This document shows, in pieces, positions 18,021-26,765 of a stretch of DNA of 64,000 bases (positions are counted from its first letter, which is position 1; each line of letters opens with the position of its first letter). Origin of the DNA: Pontibacter virosus (lineage in GTDB: Bacteria; Bacteroidota; Bacteroidia; Cytophagales; Hymenobacteraceae). Below the pieces are notes generated by a model. That model had not been told where the DNA came from and searched no databases. It worked only from the letters and a program-made list of their open reading frames with translations. Made by a program: the position numbers and the translations under genes. The stretch is from assembly GCF_003096355.1 (NCBI RefSeq), contig NZ_QEKI01000013.1, positions 1 to 64,000 of the forward strand, read 5' to 3'.

Positions 18021-18914
18021 TTATTTTTTATTTTCCAGGTTTAAGGCTGCGATCATACCTATAAGAAAAGCTATGGCTCCACCTATTGCCAGGTATTTCA
18101 GCATGTTTGGGCCTGTAGGTCTTAACTTTGGAATAAACCCTGAGACCACCTCAACGTTATCCAGGCGCTCGAGGCTGGCTTCCAATTGCACCTGCTCTTT
18201 ATACAAAGTGATACTTTCTCTAAAGAGATTTGTAGGGTCTATAGGCTGCCCGTAAACAAAGCCATTGACTGGGCCTCTAGGCTCTACGGAGTTGGTCTTC
18301 AGACTGTCTATTGATGTGATCTCCCCTCTGAGTTTGGAAATCATGTCCTCTACCTGCTTCTGCTTTATCCTCTTTTGCTTAGCAAAGTACCTGTTGTTTT
18401 CGATATAGTTGGTCAGGGCAGGCTCCATGCTTTCAAAAAGCTCCCGATCATATAAGGATAGCTCGATTCTAAACGGGGAACCTGTCAGAACACTATCCTC
18501 GTCTATCCTGTTGTCATCCAGATTAGAAAACTTCATCTCTCTAATGCTCCGGGCTGCGTCCGGACTAATGTCTAACCTCTCTGCAACAGCCTCTACGTTC
18601 CCCTCATCAATCATGCTGGACAATTTCAGCAACTGCTCCTCAATGAACTCGTTACGGATGTTTGCCAGCATCAGCGTCATTGAGGAATTGTAGAAGGGCT
18701 TTGTTATCGCGTACAGGCCATATGCAAGCCCCATCCCAATCGCGATACATCCTAACACAACTATTGCGTGGTTCCGAATGGCTCGGATAGTATAGTTTAT
18801 TCGGTTAAGAATCCTCTGAAATAATGATCCGAAATACTGGAAAACCACCATTAAATCAATTTCATCTGGAGAATTACGCATTGGTTTGTTATCCTGTTCT
18901 TTTAAATGTGGCAT
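18021..18914 (-). CDS. Wzz-type polysaccharide co-polymerase-like protein
   Basis: A 297-residue inner-membrane protein with two helices (about 49-70 and 272-291) enclosing a coiled-coil-rich periplasmic domain, the layout of chain-length determinant (Wzz/PCP) proteins. The Pro-rich segment before TM2 ('VSGFIPKLRPTGPN') is characteristic. There is no tyrosine-kinase domain and no kinase gene is adjacent. It lies divergent to the flippase operon and probably controls chain length of that polysaccharide. ATG 18914 was used; Met12 is an alternative start. Confidence 0.75.
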   Translation of the reverse strand: MPHLKEQDNKPMRNSPDEIDLMVVFQYFGSLFQRILNRINYTIRAIRNHAIVVLGCIAIGMGLAYGLYAITKPFYNSSMTLMLANIRNEFIEEQLLKLSSMIDEGNVEAVAERLDISPDAARSIREMKFSNLDDNRIDEDSVLTGSPFRIELSLYDRELFESMEPALTNYIENNRYFAKQKRIKQKQVEDMISKLRGEITSIDSLKTNSVEPRGPVNGFVYGQPIDPTNLFRESITLYKEQVQLEASLERLDNVEVVSGFIPKLRPTGPNMLKYLAIGGAIAFLIGMIAALNLENKK

Positions 18915-18929
18915 GCTTTATATTTTGGA

Positions 18930-18937
18930 CAAATATA
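18930..18937 (-). promoter_or_regulatory. Putative -7 box of the Wzz-like gene
   Basis: Minus strand TATATTTG, a full TAnnTTTG match, 15 bases upstream of the start codon. Confidence 0.4.
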
Positions 18938-19299
18938 CAAGGTATGTTTAATATGAAAGAGGAGAAGTATAACATGTTTTATTAATTTCGCTATTTTTAC
19001 GGTTTATTGCAGTACTACTTTATAAACCATGCAATAGGGAATAATGTGTGACACCGAACCCTGCTCAACTTAGAATATGAAGACGCCACTCTTTTACTTA
19101 AAGTGCCTCAACAAAGCAGAAAGCTCCGGTTGTGTATAGTACCCCAAGATTATACCTAATCCTGATCCGGCACACGCATTCTTTAATAGTGCCCTTTCTT
19201 TCACTGAATAAATCTTAACTTGCACTTGCCTGCTTCCCCTTTTGCTCATACATGAAAACAAGCATCCCGGAGGTATTTGCACAAATACAATAGTTTAAA
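18938..19299. other. Divergent intergenic region with 16-bp palindrome
   Basis: This is the control region between the Wzz-like gene and the polysaccharide operon. Just before the flippase start is GTATTTG-CA-CAAATAC (19273-19288), a perfect 7-bp inverted repeat that may be an operator or include the promoter. A small minus-strand ORF (19094-19282) has no family features and was not called. Nothing else was recognised. Confidence 0.4.
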
Positions 19300-20625
19300 T
19301 TGAAACTAGTAGACCGAATTAAGAAGCCTCTGAGCAGTGCAGGCGTAAAGAAGTATGCCCGCAACACGGGTTGGCTATTCGCTGAGCAGATGCTTCGAAT
19401 GGCGGCTGGTTTTTTGGTGGGGCTTTGGGTGGCACGCTACCTGGGTCCCGACCAGTTTGGTATTTATAATTACGTAATCGCGTTCACATCAATTTTTGCA
19501 AGTCTGGCTAAACTCGGCATGGATGAGATTCTGGTACGGGACTTGGTCAATCATCCTGAAAAAGAGGCAGTATACCTGGGAACAGCGTTTTGGCTGAAGA
19601 TAGTTGGTGCCCTTCTAACTTTTGGGATTATCACCTTTGTCACACTGGTTTCCTCCAATGATGCCTTAACTAATCTGTTTATACTAATTGTTACCTGTGG
19701 AATAATCTTTCAGAGTTTTGAGGTTCTGGACTTTTATTTTCGGGCTAATGTGCTCACCAAATATGTATCGATCAGTAGGCTAGTCCAGCTTTTTATCTCC
19801 TCCCTCCTCAAAATATATTTTGTTGTGATCGGGGCCGATCTGTTTTGGTTTGTGCTTGTCATTCTTGTAGACCAGATTACGTTAGCCATTTCCCTGTACG
19901 TTGCCTATCAAAACCGAAAAGGTCAAAAAGGCCCTTCCGAGACGAACTTCCTGCGATATTTTGATAAGTCAATCGCCCGTCGATTCCTAAAAGACAGCTG
20001 GCCCATTATACTGAGCAGTCTGGCTATTATGATTTACATGCGAATCGATCAGATCATGCTGAAAAACATGGTGGGGGCGCACGAAGTGGGCTTGTACTCA
20101 GCCGGCGTAAGATTAAGTGAGCTGTGGTACTTTATTCCTGCCATCATCTGCTCCTCCCTTTTTCCTGCAATCCTGAATGCCCGGAAATCGAGCCCTGTGC
20201 TGTACAACGAGAGGCTCCAACGGCTCTACACCATGCTAACCTGGACGGCACTGGCGATCGCTATACCTATGACCTTTCTGAGTGACTGGGTTGTATTAAT
20301 TCTGTATGGAGAAGATTATGCTTCAGCTGGCAGCATACTCATGATCTATGTATGGGCGGGGGTATTCGTGTTTCAGGGCACTGCCCGCGGATACTGGCTC
20401 GTGTCTGAGAATCTGCAGCGCTATGGCCTGATCTACACAACGCTGTCTACCGTAATGAACATCATTCTGAACTACCTGCTGATACCCTCTTATGGTGGTT
20501 TGGGTGCCGCATGGGCAACTGTCGTATCCTATGGTTGCTCTTCTATCGTATTCCCATTATTTTTTAAGCCAACCAGGTATAGCACGGTTCAACTGTTAAA
20601 ATCATTTATATGGGCGAGAAATTAG
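19300..20625 (+). CDS. Oligosaccharide flippase (Wzx-like)
   Basis: A multi-pass membrane protein of 441 aa of the MATE/polysaccharide-transporter type, with about 12-14 helices. The N-terminal 'RNTGWLFAEQMLRMAAGFLV' is typical of Wzx/RfbX. It would flip lipid-linked repeat units across the inner membrane. The start is TTG at 19300. It is the first plus-strand gene of the locus and overlaps the methyltransferase by 16 bases. Confidence 0.9.
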   Translation: MKLVDRIKKPLSSAGVKKYARNTGWLFAEQMLRMAAGFLVGLWVARYLGPDQFGIYNYVIAFTSIFASLAKLGMDEILVRDLVNHPEKEAVYLGTAFWLKIVGALLTFGIITFVTLVSSNDALTNLFILIVTCGIIFQSFEVLDFYFRANVLTKYVSISRLVQLFISSLLKIYFVVIGADLFWFVLVILVDQITLAISLYVAYQNRKGQKGPSETNFLRYFDKSIARRFLKDSWPIILSSLAIMIYMRIDQIMLKNMVGAHEVGLYSAGVRLSELWYFIPAIICSSLFPAILNARKSSPVLYNERLQRLYTMLTWTALAIAIPMTFLSDWVVLILYGEDYASAGSILMIYVWAGVFVFQGTARGYWLVSENLQRYGLIYTTLSTVMNIILNYLLIPSYGGLGAAWATVVSYGCSSIVFPLFFKPTRYSTVQLLKSFIWARN

Positions 20626-21242
20626 AATTAGGGGAAGAGTGGTTTTCAAACCAGAAACTACTCTCTAAAGTCCTTAATAAGTATGTCGATAAGTCAAAGC
20701 CGCTTCGATTTATTGAAATCGGCAGTTGGAAAGGCCGAAGTGCCATCTGGTTTCTCGAGAATTATCTTGGCCATGAAGCTTCCAAAATCTATTGTATAGA
20801 CACCTGGGACGTAAGCGCCTGGAACGATTACAATACAGAAAAGGCATTCATACAGGCCAATGCGGAGCGGGCTGCGGAGCTAAAAGTAGACAGCCTGTTC
20901 AATATCTTCATCAACAACATACAGGCAAAAGGTTTTTCGGCGAAGTGTATACCTATCAGAAAAAAATCAGTGGAGGCCTTGCAGGAGCTAGAGGATCACT
21001 CCTTTGATTTCGCCTATGTCGACGGGGATCATTCTGCACAGGGCTGCTACGAGGACCTGGTTGCATGCTGGCCCAAGGTAAAAAAAGGAGGCGTTATGTT
21101 TGGCGACGACTGGACCTGGAAAGATGACACCGACAACTCCTACCCCGTTAAGCAGGCTGCCAACAGGTTTGCCAAGGAATTCAACGTATCCATCAAGCCT
21201 TTCTTCAAAAGGGGCAATGGCTTTTACTTTGTGAAAAAATGA
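20610..21242 (+). CDS. Class I SAM-dependent methyltransferase (Methyltransf_24 type)
   Basis: A Rossmann-fold methyltransferase of 210 aa. Motif I is 'FIEIGSWKGRSAIWFLENY', motif II ends in an acidic residue ('YCIDTWD'), and 'DFAYVDGDHSAQGCYEDL' is the metal/acceptor motif seen in the Methyltransf_24 and CalO6/CmcI-like families. It probably O-methylates a sugar or a lipid-linked intermediate. The 4-bp ATGA overlap with the next gene indicates coupling. Confidence 0.8.
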   Translation: MGEKLELGEEWFSNQKLLSKVLNKYVDKSKPLRFIEIGSWKGRSAIWFLENYLGHEASKIYCIDTWDVSAWNDYNTEKAFIQANAERAAELKVDSLFNIFINNIQAKGFSAKCIPIRKKSVEALQELEDHSFDFAYVDGDHSAQGCYEDLVACWPKVKKGGVMFGDDWTWKDDTDNSYPVKQAANRFAKEFNVSIKPFFKRGNGFYFVKK

Positions 21243-22588
21243 CGCTTCAATCAGACTGGTTAGGCTCTGATCCTATATTTTATAATACTTGTACGGGTAA
21301 GATTAGCCGTAATATCAACGAGGTAATTGATATACAGAATCTGGAATTCCATCCGGAGGGCCTTAACAACTACCTGGACTATGGGTACTCAGTTTTTGGG
21401 CAGACTCCTGTAAAAGGTGTTCAGTATCTCCTGCCAAACTCCTCTCTGCAGTATGAGAAAGGTGGACTTACCGTTGTAAGGCAGGAAGACCCGGCCGTTG
21501 GCTTGCTAAACAAGGAAGGCAGGGAAGAGGATGTGCTCGCTGCGCTGCATAAAAGCATTAACGAGTGGGCAGCCTCCTCTGAAGGCGATATCATTATTCC
21601 GACCAGTGGCGGCTTTGACTCCAGGCTGCTCAACCTGCTGCTAGACGACAAGAGCCGTATCAGGGCCTTTACGTATGGCATTTCCAGCAACCAGAGCGAA
21701 TCAGAAGAAGTAGTGAAGGCCAAGCGCATTGCCGGAATACTAGGTATACGCTGGGAGCAGATAGTGCTTGGCGAGTTTCACAAGTACCTGGACTATTGGG
21801 ATGAGCAATACGGTGCATCTACGCATGCGCACGGCATGTACCACATCGAGTTCTACAACCAGATCCTGCAACGCACAGCTCCAAACAGACCACTGCTGAG
21901 CGGCATAATCGGGGATGCCTGGTCGGGTAACGTTGGCATCCGGGCTATCCAAAAACCGGATGACCTGCAGTACCTGGGGTATTCGCATGGCGTCAGCGCA
22001 ACCTCAGAAGCAAGCGTACTTAAGTCCGGCTCCGAATTGAAGGAAGCATACTTTGAAGAAAAACGCCAACTCCTGCAAGACAACAGTTACAGAGTTATTG
22101 AAGCCATGCGCTTCAAACTGGTGCTGCTGTCTTACCTGATCAGAATTCCGGATAGTATGGGTTTCAAGGCCTGGTCTCCGTTTCTCGATATTTCCATCGC
22201 CACCCAAATGCTCAACCTGCCCTCCCACCGGAAGCAGGACAGGCAATGGCAGCGTGATCTTTTCAGAAAGCATGGATTAAACCTTGAAGATTTAAATTTG
22301 TCTTTCTCCACGAGAAACACGCTCGATTATCAGGGCATGCAGAAGGTCCAGTTTAGCCCACTGAGTGAAGACTTGCTGAAAGAGGTAGTTAAACCTGCTT
22401 ATGTAGCCTGGATAAACAAAAGGATTGACAACGGATTGCTCAATAAGCTGAAGAACACATTTTACGCTATACCTAAAATCGGTGCACTGGGCTTCTCCAA
22501 TGACATCATGGCCGCCTATTATGGCTATGTCACTTTGAAGCCTATCGAGAACCTGATTAAGAAGAGAGAATCATTGATTGATGGATAA
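21239..22588 (+). CDS. Asparagine synthase-like protein without glutaminase Cys
   Basis: This 449-residue protein has an adenylating/amidation domain of the AsnB type, with the PP-loop 'SGGFDSR' at 123-129. The first ~100 residues resemble a degraded class II glutaminase fold but lack the catalytic Cys2 (the protein begins MTLQ). It therefore cannot take ammonia from glutamine the standard way and may use another donor or acceptor. In this context it probably attaches an amino acid or amide group to the polysaccharide, but that is inference. It overlaps CapA by 8 bases. Confidence 0.72.
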   Translation: MTLQSDWLGSDPIFYNTCTGKISRNINEVIDIQNLEFHPEGLNNYLDYGYSVFGQTPVKGVQYLLPNSSLQYEKGGLTVVRQEDPAVGLLNKEGREEDVLAALHKSINEWAASSEGDIIIPTSGGFDSRLLNLLLDDKSRIRAFTYGISSNQSESEEVVKAKRIAGILGIRWEQIVLGEFHKYLDYWDEQYGASTHAHGMYHIEFYNQILQRTAPNRPLLSGIIGDAWSGNVGIRAIQKPDDLQYLGYSHGVSATSEASVLKSGSELKEAYFEEKRQLLQDNSYRVIEAMRFKLVLLSYLIRIPDSMGFKAWSPFLDISIATQMLNLPSHRKQDRQWQRDLFRKHGLNLEDLNLSFSTRNTLDYQGMQKVQFSPLSEDLLKEVVKPAYVAWINKRIDNGLLNKLKNTFYAIPKIGALGFSNDIMAAYYGYVTLKPIENLIKKRESLIDG

Positions 22589-23714
22589 CCTGAAGTTGCT
22601 TTTCGTGGGTGATGTGGTGATCAGGCATCAGGTGGAAGATCGTATCATTCACCCTGATTTTGCTGCGGTCATCAAAGCCCATGAAATTGTTTCCTGTAAT
22701 TTTGAAGCACCTCTTATCACACCGGATGCTTCGCCAATCAGAAAGGCCGGTCCTCATGTTTTTCAGCACGATTGCGCCATCAAGGCGTTGGATGAAGCGG
22801 GATTCAACCTGTTCTCGTTGGCCAACAACCATATCTACGACTACGGGTACGAGGCATTACAACACACGCTGGAAGGACTGAAAGGCAGAGCTGTTATCGG
22901 AGCTGGTTTAGCATTTGAAGACGCTTACAAACCACAGATCATCACCCGGCATGGCTTAACAGTAGGCCTGTTTTCCTTAGCCGAATGGGGCTTTGGTGCA
23001 TTTACTGATAAAAACGGGCAAAAGGGAGGCTATGCCTGGCTCAACCATGAATCCGTAAACGCCAGCATAAAGGAGGCACGCCAACACTGCGATTTTGTGG
23101 TGGTGCAGGTACATGCGGGAGTGGAGGAAATGGATTTCCCTTTGCCTGAGTGGAGAGCCAGGTATCGGGAACTGATTGATCTGGGTGCTGATGTTATTAT
23201 AGGCCACCATCCGCATGTTCCGCAAGGCTGGGAACACTACCAGGACGGCTTAATTTTTTATAGCCTGGGCAACTTTTACTTTGATGCACAGTCTTCGCAC
23301 CCTTTGTGGAATGTAGGCTACGCCGTTTCCCTGTCACTACAAAAAGACCAGAAACCAGCGTTTGAAGTCATCCCTATCGTCAAAAAAGGCAACCAGATTT
23401 TACTAAATCAGGACAATGAGTTTATTGATCACCTGTCCCACATAACAGGTATACTGGACTCTGCGAACTATAGCATGCTGGCGAATGAAGAGGCTCTGAA
23501 GTTGTGGGAGACAGTTTATTCCCACTATTACAGTTTTGCCTCCAACGGAGTGGCTCGTTCTGACTCGGCCTACTCCTTGTTGAAAGTGATTTACAGATGG
23601 CTATTTAAGAAAAATCGCACACAACAGCATCTGTTCCTGCTGCACAACCTCAAAATTGAGAGCCATCGTTTTGCTGTAGAAAGAGCATTACAACAAATGA
23701 TTGATAAGGTATGA
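22581..23714 (+). CDS. CapA family protein (metallophosphatase-like)
   Basis: A 377-residue protein with the CapA (poly-gamma-glutamate synthesis) calcineurin-like core: 'LLFVGDVVIRH', 'NFEAPL', 'FSLANNHIYDYG' and 'GADVIIGHHPHVPQG'. These give the metal-site Asp/Asn/His set. CapA family members act in polyglutamate capsule export or decoration. No capB/capC are present. The ATG at 22581 was used instead of the TTG just before it. The end overlaps the next gene by 4 bases. Confidence 0.82.
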   Translation: MDNLKLLFVGDVVIRHQVEDRIIHPDFAAVIKAHEIVSCNFEAPLITPDASPIRKAGPHVFQHDCAIKALDEAGFNLFSLANNHIYDYGYEALQHTLEGLKGRAVIGAGLAFEDAYKPQIITRHGLTVGLFSLAEWGFGAFTDKNGQKGGYAWLNHESVNASIKEARQHCDFVVVQVHAGVEEMDFPLPEWRARYRELIDLGADVIIGHHPHVPQGWEHYQDGLIFYSLGNFYFDAQSSHPLWNVGYAVSLSLQKDQKPAFEVIPIVKKGNQILLNQDNEFIDHLSHITGILDSANYSMLANEEALKLWETVYSHYYSFASNGVARSDSAYSLLKVIYRWLFKKNRTQQHLFLLHNLKIESHRFAVERALQQMIDKV

Positions 23715-24607
23715 GTTTGGCTCCTATAGTATTGTTTGTATACAACCGTCCCGCACACACCCAAAAGACAATCGAGGCCTTGCTTCAGAATGATCTGGCG
23801 GCCAGAAGTGACCTGTACATCTATGCCGATGGTGCTAAAAATGATGCTGCCGTTAAAGGTGTTCAGGAGGTAAGAACGTATATCCGCAGCATAAAAGGCT
23901 TTAACTCGCTGCACATCATTGAAAGCGATAAAAACCGTGGCCTTGCCGAGTCCGTGATTCGGGGAGTAACCGAAGTTGTCAATAAGCACGGCAGCGTCAT
24001 TGTAATGGAAGACGACCTGGTGACTTCCCCTTACTTCCTCACGTACATGAATAAGAGCCTGAATCTCTACGAGCACGATGATCAGGTTATCTCTATTCAC
24101 GCCTATACCTACCCGATTAAGCTAAATGATGTAGAGACCTTCTTCCTGAAAGGGGCAGACTGCTGGGGCTGGGCCACCTGGAAAAGAGGCTGGGACTTGT
24201 TTGAAAAGAACGGGCAGAAACTTCTGGATCAGATACAGGCTCAAAACCTGAGCAGGGAGTTTAACTTCAACAACTCCTACCCCTATACCCAAATGCTGCA
24301 GAAACAGATCAATGGGGAGAACGATTCCTGGGCGATTCGGTGGTATGCTTCGGCATTCCTAAAAAATTGCTATACCTTGTACCCCGCAAAGTCTTTGGTC
24401 CGAAATATTGGCCTGGACTCCAGCGGCACACATTCCGATTCCACAGGTCATTACAATGACGAAGTGCTGTCAGATGAAACTTTTGCCCAAATTAATAAGA
24501 TCGAGGTCAAGGAAAATACAGAAGCCAGAAAGTCTTTTGAGGCCTTTTTCAGGAAAAACACCAAAGTAGGTTTGAAGCAGAGACTAATTAATTTTTTAAC
24601 ACGATGA
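23711..24607 (+). CDS. Glycosyltransferase, GT2-like
   Basis: A 298-residue GT-A fold protein with an N-terminal donor-site core ('PIVLFVYNRPAHTQKTIEALL') and an acidic 'VIVMEDDLV' motif likely binding the metal. The 'GADCWGWATWKRGWDLFEK' segment is characteristic of a subgroup found in LPS/EPS loci. It probably adds one sugar to the repeat unit; the sugar is unknown. Translationally coupled on both sides. Confidence 0.78.
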   Translation: MSLAPIVLFVYNRPAHTQKTIEALLQNDLAARSDLYIYADGAKNDAAVKGVQEVRTYIRSIKGFNSLHIIESDKNRGLAESVIRGVTEVVNKHGSVIVMEDDLVTSPYFLTYMNKSLNLYEHDDQVISIHAYTYPIKLNDVETFFLKGADCWGWATWKRGWDLFEKNGQKLLDQIQAQNLSREFNFNNSYPYTQMLQKQINGENDSWAIRWYASAFLKNCYTLYPAKSLVRNIGLDSSGTHSDSTGHYNDEVLSDETFAQINKIEVKENTEARKSFEAFFRKNTKVGLKQRLINFLTR

Positions 24608-25422
24608 ACAAACTTAAAAAATTTGTTCCTCCCATCTTATTGGACTTCAAGAACAAACTGTTTCCATCAAAGTATGGCTGGTTTGGCGATTATAGCAACT
24701 GGCAGGAAGCACAGAAAGATTGTGTCGGGTACCAGGACGGGGAGATTATAGCGAAGGTGAAGGAAGCCGTTCTGAAAGTAAAGAATGGAGAAGCAGTTTT
24801 CGAAAGAGACTCTGTCATTTTCGACTCTATAGAGTACTCCTGGCCTACGTTAGCAGCCTTGAACTGGATCGCCGCTCAGCACGCAGGTGTACTAAAGATC
24901 ATAGATTTCGGCGGCTCCCTTGGTAGCTCCTACTATCAAAACAGGAAATTCCTGCGTCACCTGAGCAGTGTTGAATGGAATATCATAGAACAAAGGCAGT
25001 TTGTGCAGGTAGGACAGCAGCTGTTTCAGGATGACGAGCTCAGGTTCTACGAAGATATTGCAACCTGTTACGCGAATACCAACCCACAGGCCGTTTTATT
25101 TTCGTCTGTGCTGCAGTACCTGGAGGAGCCCTACAAAATGCTGGATCAGTTCTTCGAGAGGAAGATTGAATACGTTATCGTAGATCTGACCGGGTTCACA
25201 CCGGACAATGAACCCAGTAAAATAACTGTCCAGCGTGTTAACCCTGCTATTTACAAAGCAAGCTACCCTTCCTGGATCTTCAATAAAAAGGAATTTCTAG
25301 CCGTGTTCGAGGCCAACTCCTATGAGTTAGTGGAGAGCTTTACATCTGACATCACCCTGACCTATATGGGAAATGTCATCAATTACGAAGGATTTATTTT
25401 CAGGAGAAAACCTGCTCTATAA
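24604..25422 (+). CDS. TIGR04325-family methyltransferase
   Basis: A 272-residue SAM-dependent methyltransferase-like protein typical of polysaccharide loci. The SAM-binding motif is 'IIDFGGSLGSSYYQNRKFL', and 'VLFSSVLQYLEEPYKML' is the post-I region. It matches the TIGR04325 (LIC12133) pattern. It probably methylates a sugar or the lipid-linked chain. Overlaps the previous gene by 4 bp. Confidence 0.7.
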   Translation: MNKLKKFVPPILLDFKNKLFPSKYGWFGDYSNWQEAQKDCVGYQDGEIIAKVKEAVLKVKNGEAVFERDSVIFDSIEYSWPTLAALNWIAAQHAGVLKIIDFGGSLGSSYYQNRKFLRHLSSVEWNIIEQRQFVQVGQQLFQDDELRFYEDIATCYANTNPQAVLFSSVLQYLEEPYKMLDQFFERKIEYVIVDLTGFTPDNEPSKITVQRVNPAIYKASYPSWIFNKKEFLAVFEANSYELVESFTSDITLTYMGNVINYEGFIFRRKPAL

Positions 25423-25431
25423 ACTGTACCC

Positions 25432-26415
25432 ATGTTAAATTTTTGTACCCTGTTCGATACGAAGTTCCTGCCTTATGGCCTTAACCTGCACAGTTCGCTT
25501 ATGCAGCATGCCGGGAGCTTCCACCTCTACATATTTGCTTTCGATGATAAGTGCCACGAGGTCCTCTTAAAGCTGAACCTGCCGCACACGACTGTAATTT
25601 CTTTGTCCGAATTTGAAGACGAGGCGCTTTTGGCGATAAAGCCAACCAGAACAAGAGGCGAGTACTGCTGGACCTGTACCCCATCCACTATCCTATACTG
25701 CATCAATACCTTCGGCCTGGAGAACTGCACCTACATCGACTCGGACATCTACTTCTATGAGGATCCGGTTCATTTGCTACAGGAGATGGGCGAGAAAGAA
25801 ATACTGCTGACACTGCACAGGTATACCCCAAAGTACGACGAGACACACCTGAGCGGCAAGTTCTGCGTTCAGTTCATGACGTTTAAGAACAAACCCGAAA
25901 GCCTGGCTGCGTTGGACTGGTGGCGGAATGCCTGCATCGACTGGTGCTATAACAGAGTGGAGGACGGTAAGTTTGGGGATCAGAAATACCTGGACGACTG
26001 GGAAACGTGCTTTGACAATGTACACGTGCTGCAAAACCCAGGCGGAGGCGTTGCCCCCTGGAACGTGCAACAGTACGGGATCGAGCAGAAAGGCTCAGAG
26101 ACATACGTTACTTTCGAGGGCCGCGAGTACAAACTAAACTTTTACCACTTCCACGGGCTAAGATTTCTGTCTGATAGTAAACTGAGCCTCTGCGAATATA
26201 GCCTTCCCCGGAAAGTTGTAGCGTTGCTGTATGGCCCCTATATATCGCTATACCTGCAGCACTACAAAATGCTGAAGCAGCTGGATAGTAGCCTGGACTT
26301 GTGGTTGCCGGCAGGCAGAGACCTGTCTACCTTCAAAAAGAATACACTAAACTTCCTGAAAGGAAAGTATAACATTCACCGCATTAACAAATTCGTCAAA
26401 GCATGGCCAAACTAA
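25432..26415 (+). CDS. Putative glycosyltransferase (GT8-like, DxD)
   Basis: A 327-residue protein whose 'CTYIDSDIYFYEDP' segment carries a DxD metal/nucleotide-sugar motif, with 'GKFGDQKYLDDWETCF' downstream as in GT8 and related nucleotide-diphospho-sugar transferases. The N-terminus ('NFCTLFDTKFLPYGLNLHSSL') fits the same fold. The acceptor is unknown. It overlaps the following sugar isomerase gene by 13 bases. Confidence 0.7.
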   Translation: MLNFCTLFDTKFLPYGLNLHSSLMQHAGSFHLYIFAFDDKCHEVLLKLNLPHTTVISLSEFEDEALLAIKPTRTRGEYCWTCTPSTILYCINTFGLENCTYIDSDIYFYEDPVHLLQEMGEKEILLTLHRYTPKYDETHLSGKFCVQFMTFKNKPESLAALDWWRNACIDWCYNRVEDGKFGDQKYLDDWETCFDNVHVLQNPGGGVAPWNVQQYGIEQKGSETYVTFEGREYKLNFYHFHGLRFLSDSKLSLCEYSLPRKVVALLYGPYISLYLQHYKMLKQLDSSLDLWLPAGRDLSTFKKNTLNFLKGKYNIHRINKFVKAWPN

Positions 26416-26765
26416 TTGATTTAAAAACCTTTACGGACAAAAGAGGAAATCTAACTGTTATTGAAAGATCTATTCCGTTCGACATTAAGCGGATATTTTA
26501 CATCTACGGTGTGGATGAATCGAGAAGAGGCGGCCACAGACATCACAAAACCATACAGGCTGCGATCTGTATCCAGGGTTCCTGCCACATCTACAACGAC
26601 AATGGCTCCGAGCAGCAGGAGTTTGTCCTCGATAAACCTGAGAAGTGCCTGATCCTGGAGCCGGAAGACTGGCACGAGATGTTTAAGTTTTCGGAAGACG
26701 CCATACTGATGGTGCTGGCATCTGAGTATTATGACGAGAAGGACTATATATTCGACAGGTACTAA
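26403..26765 (+). CDS. Sugar 3,4-ketoisomerase, FdtA/QdtA family
   Basis: A 120-residue cupin with the 'RGGHRHHKT' signature (42-50), whose histidines line the active site. Known relatives isomerise dTDP-4-keto-6-deoxyglucose to the 3-keto sugar (FdtA for Fuc3N, QdtA for Qui3N). Which epimer is made cannot be told from the sequence. The gene ends by overlapping the aminotransferase start by one base, so the two act in sequence. Confidence 0.88.
   Translation: MAKLIDLKTFTDKRGNLTVIERSIPFDIKRIFYIYGVDESRRGGHRHHKTIQAAICIQGSCHIYNDNGSEQQEFVLDKPEKCLILEPEDWHEMFKFSEDAILMVLASEYYDEKDYIFDRY

Noticed and set aside
19094..19282. Small minus-strand ORF in the divergent control region
   Set aside because: No family features and it overlaps the promoter region and palindrome.
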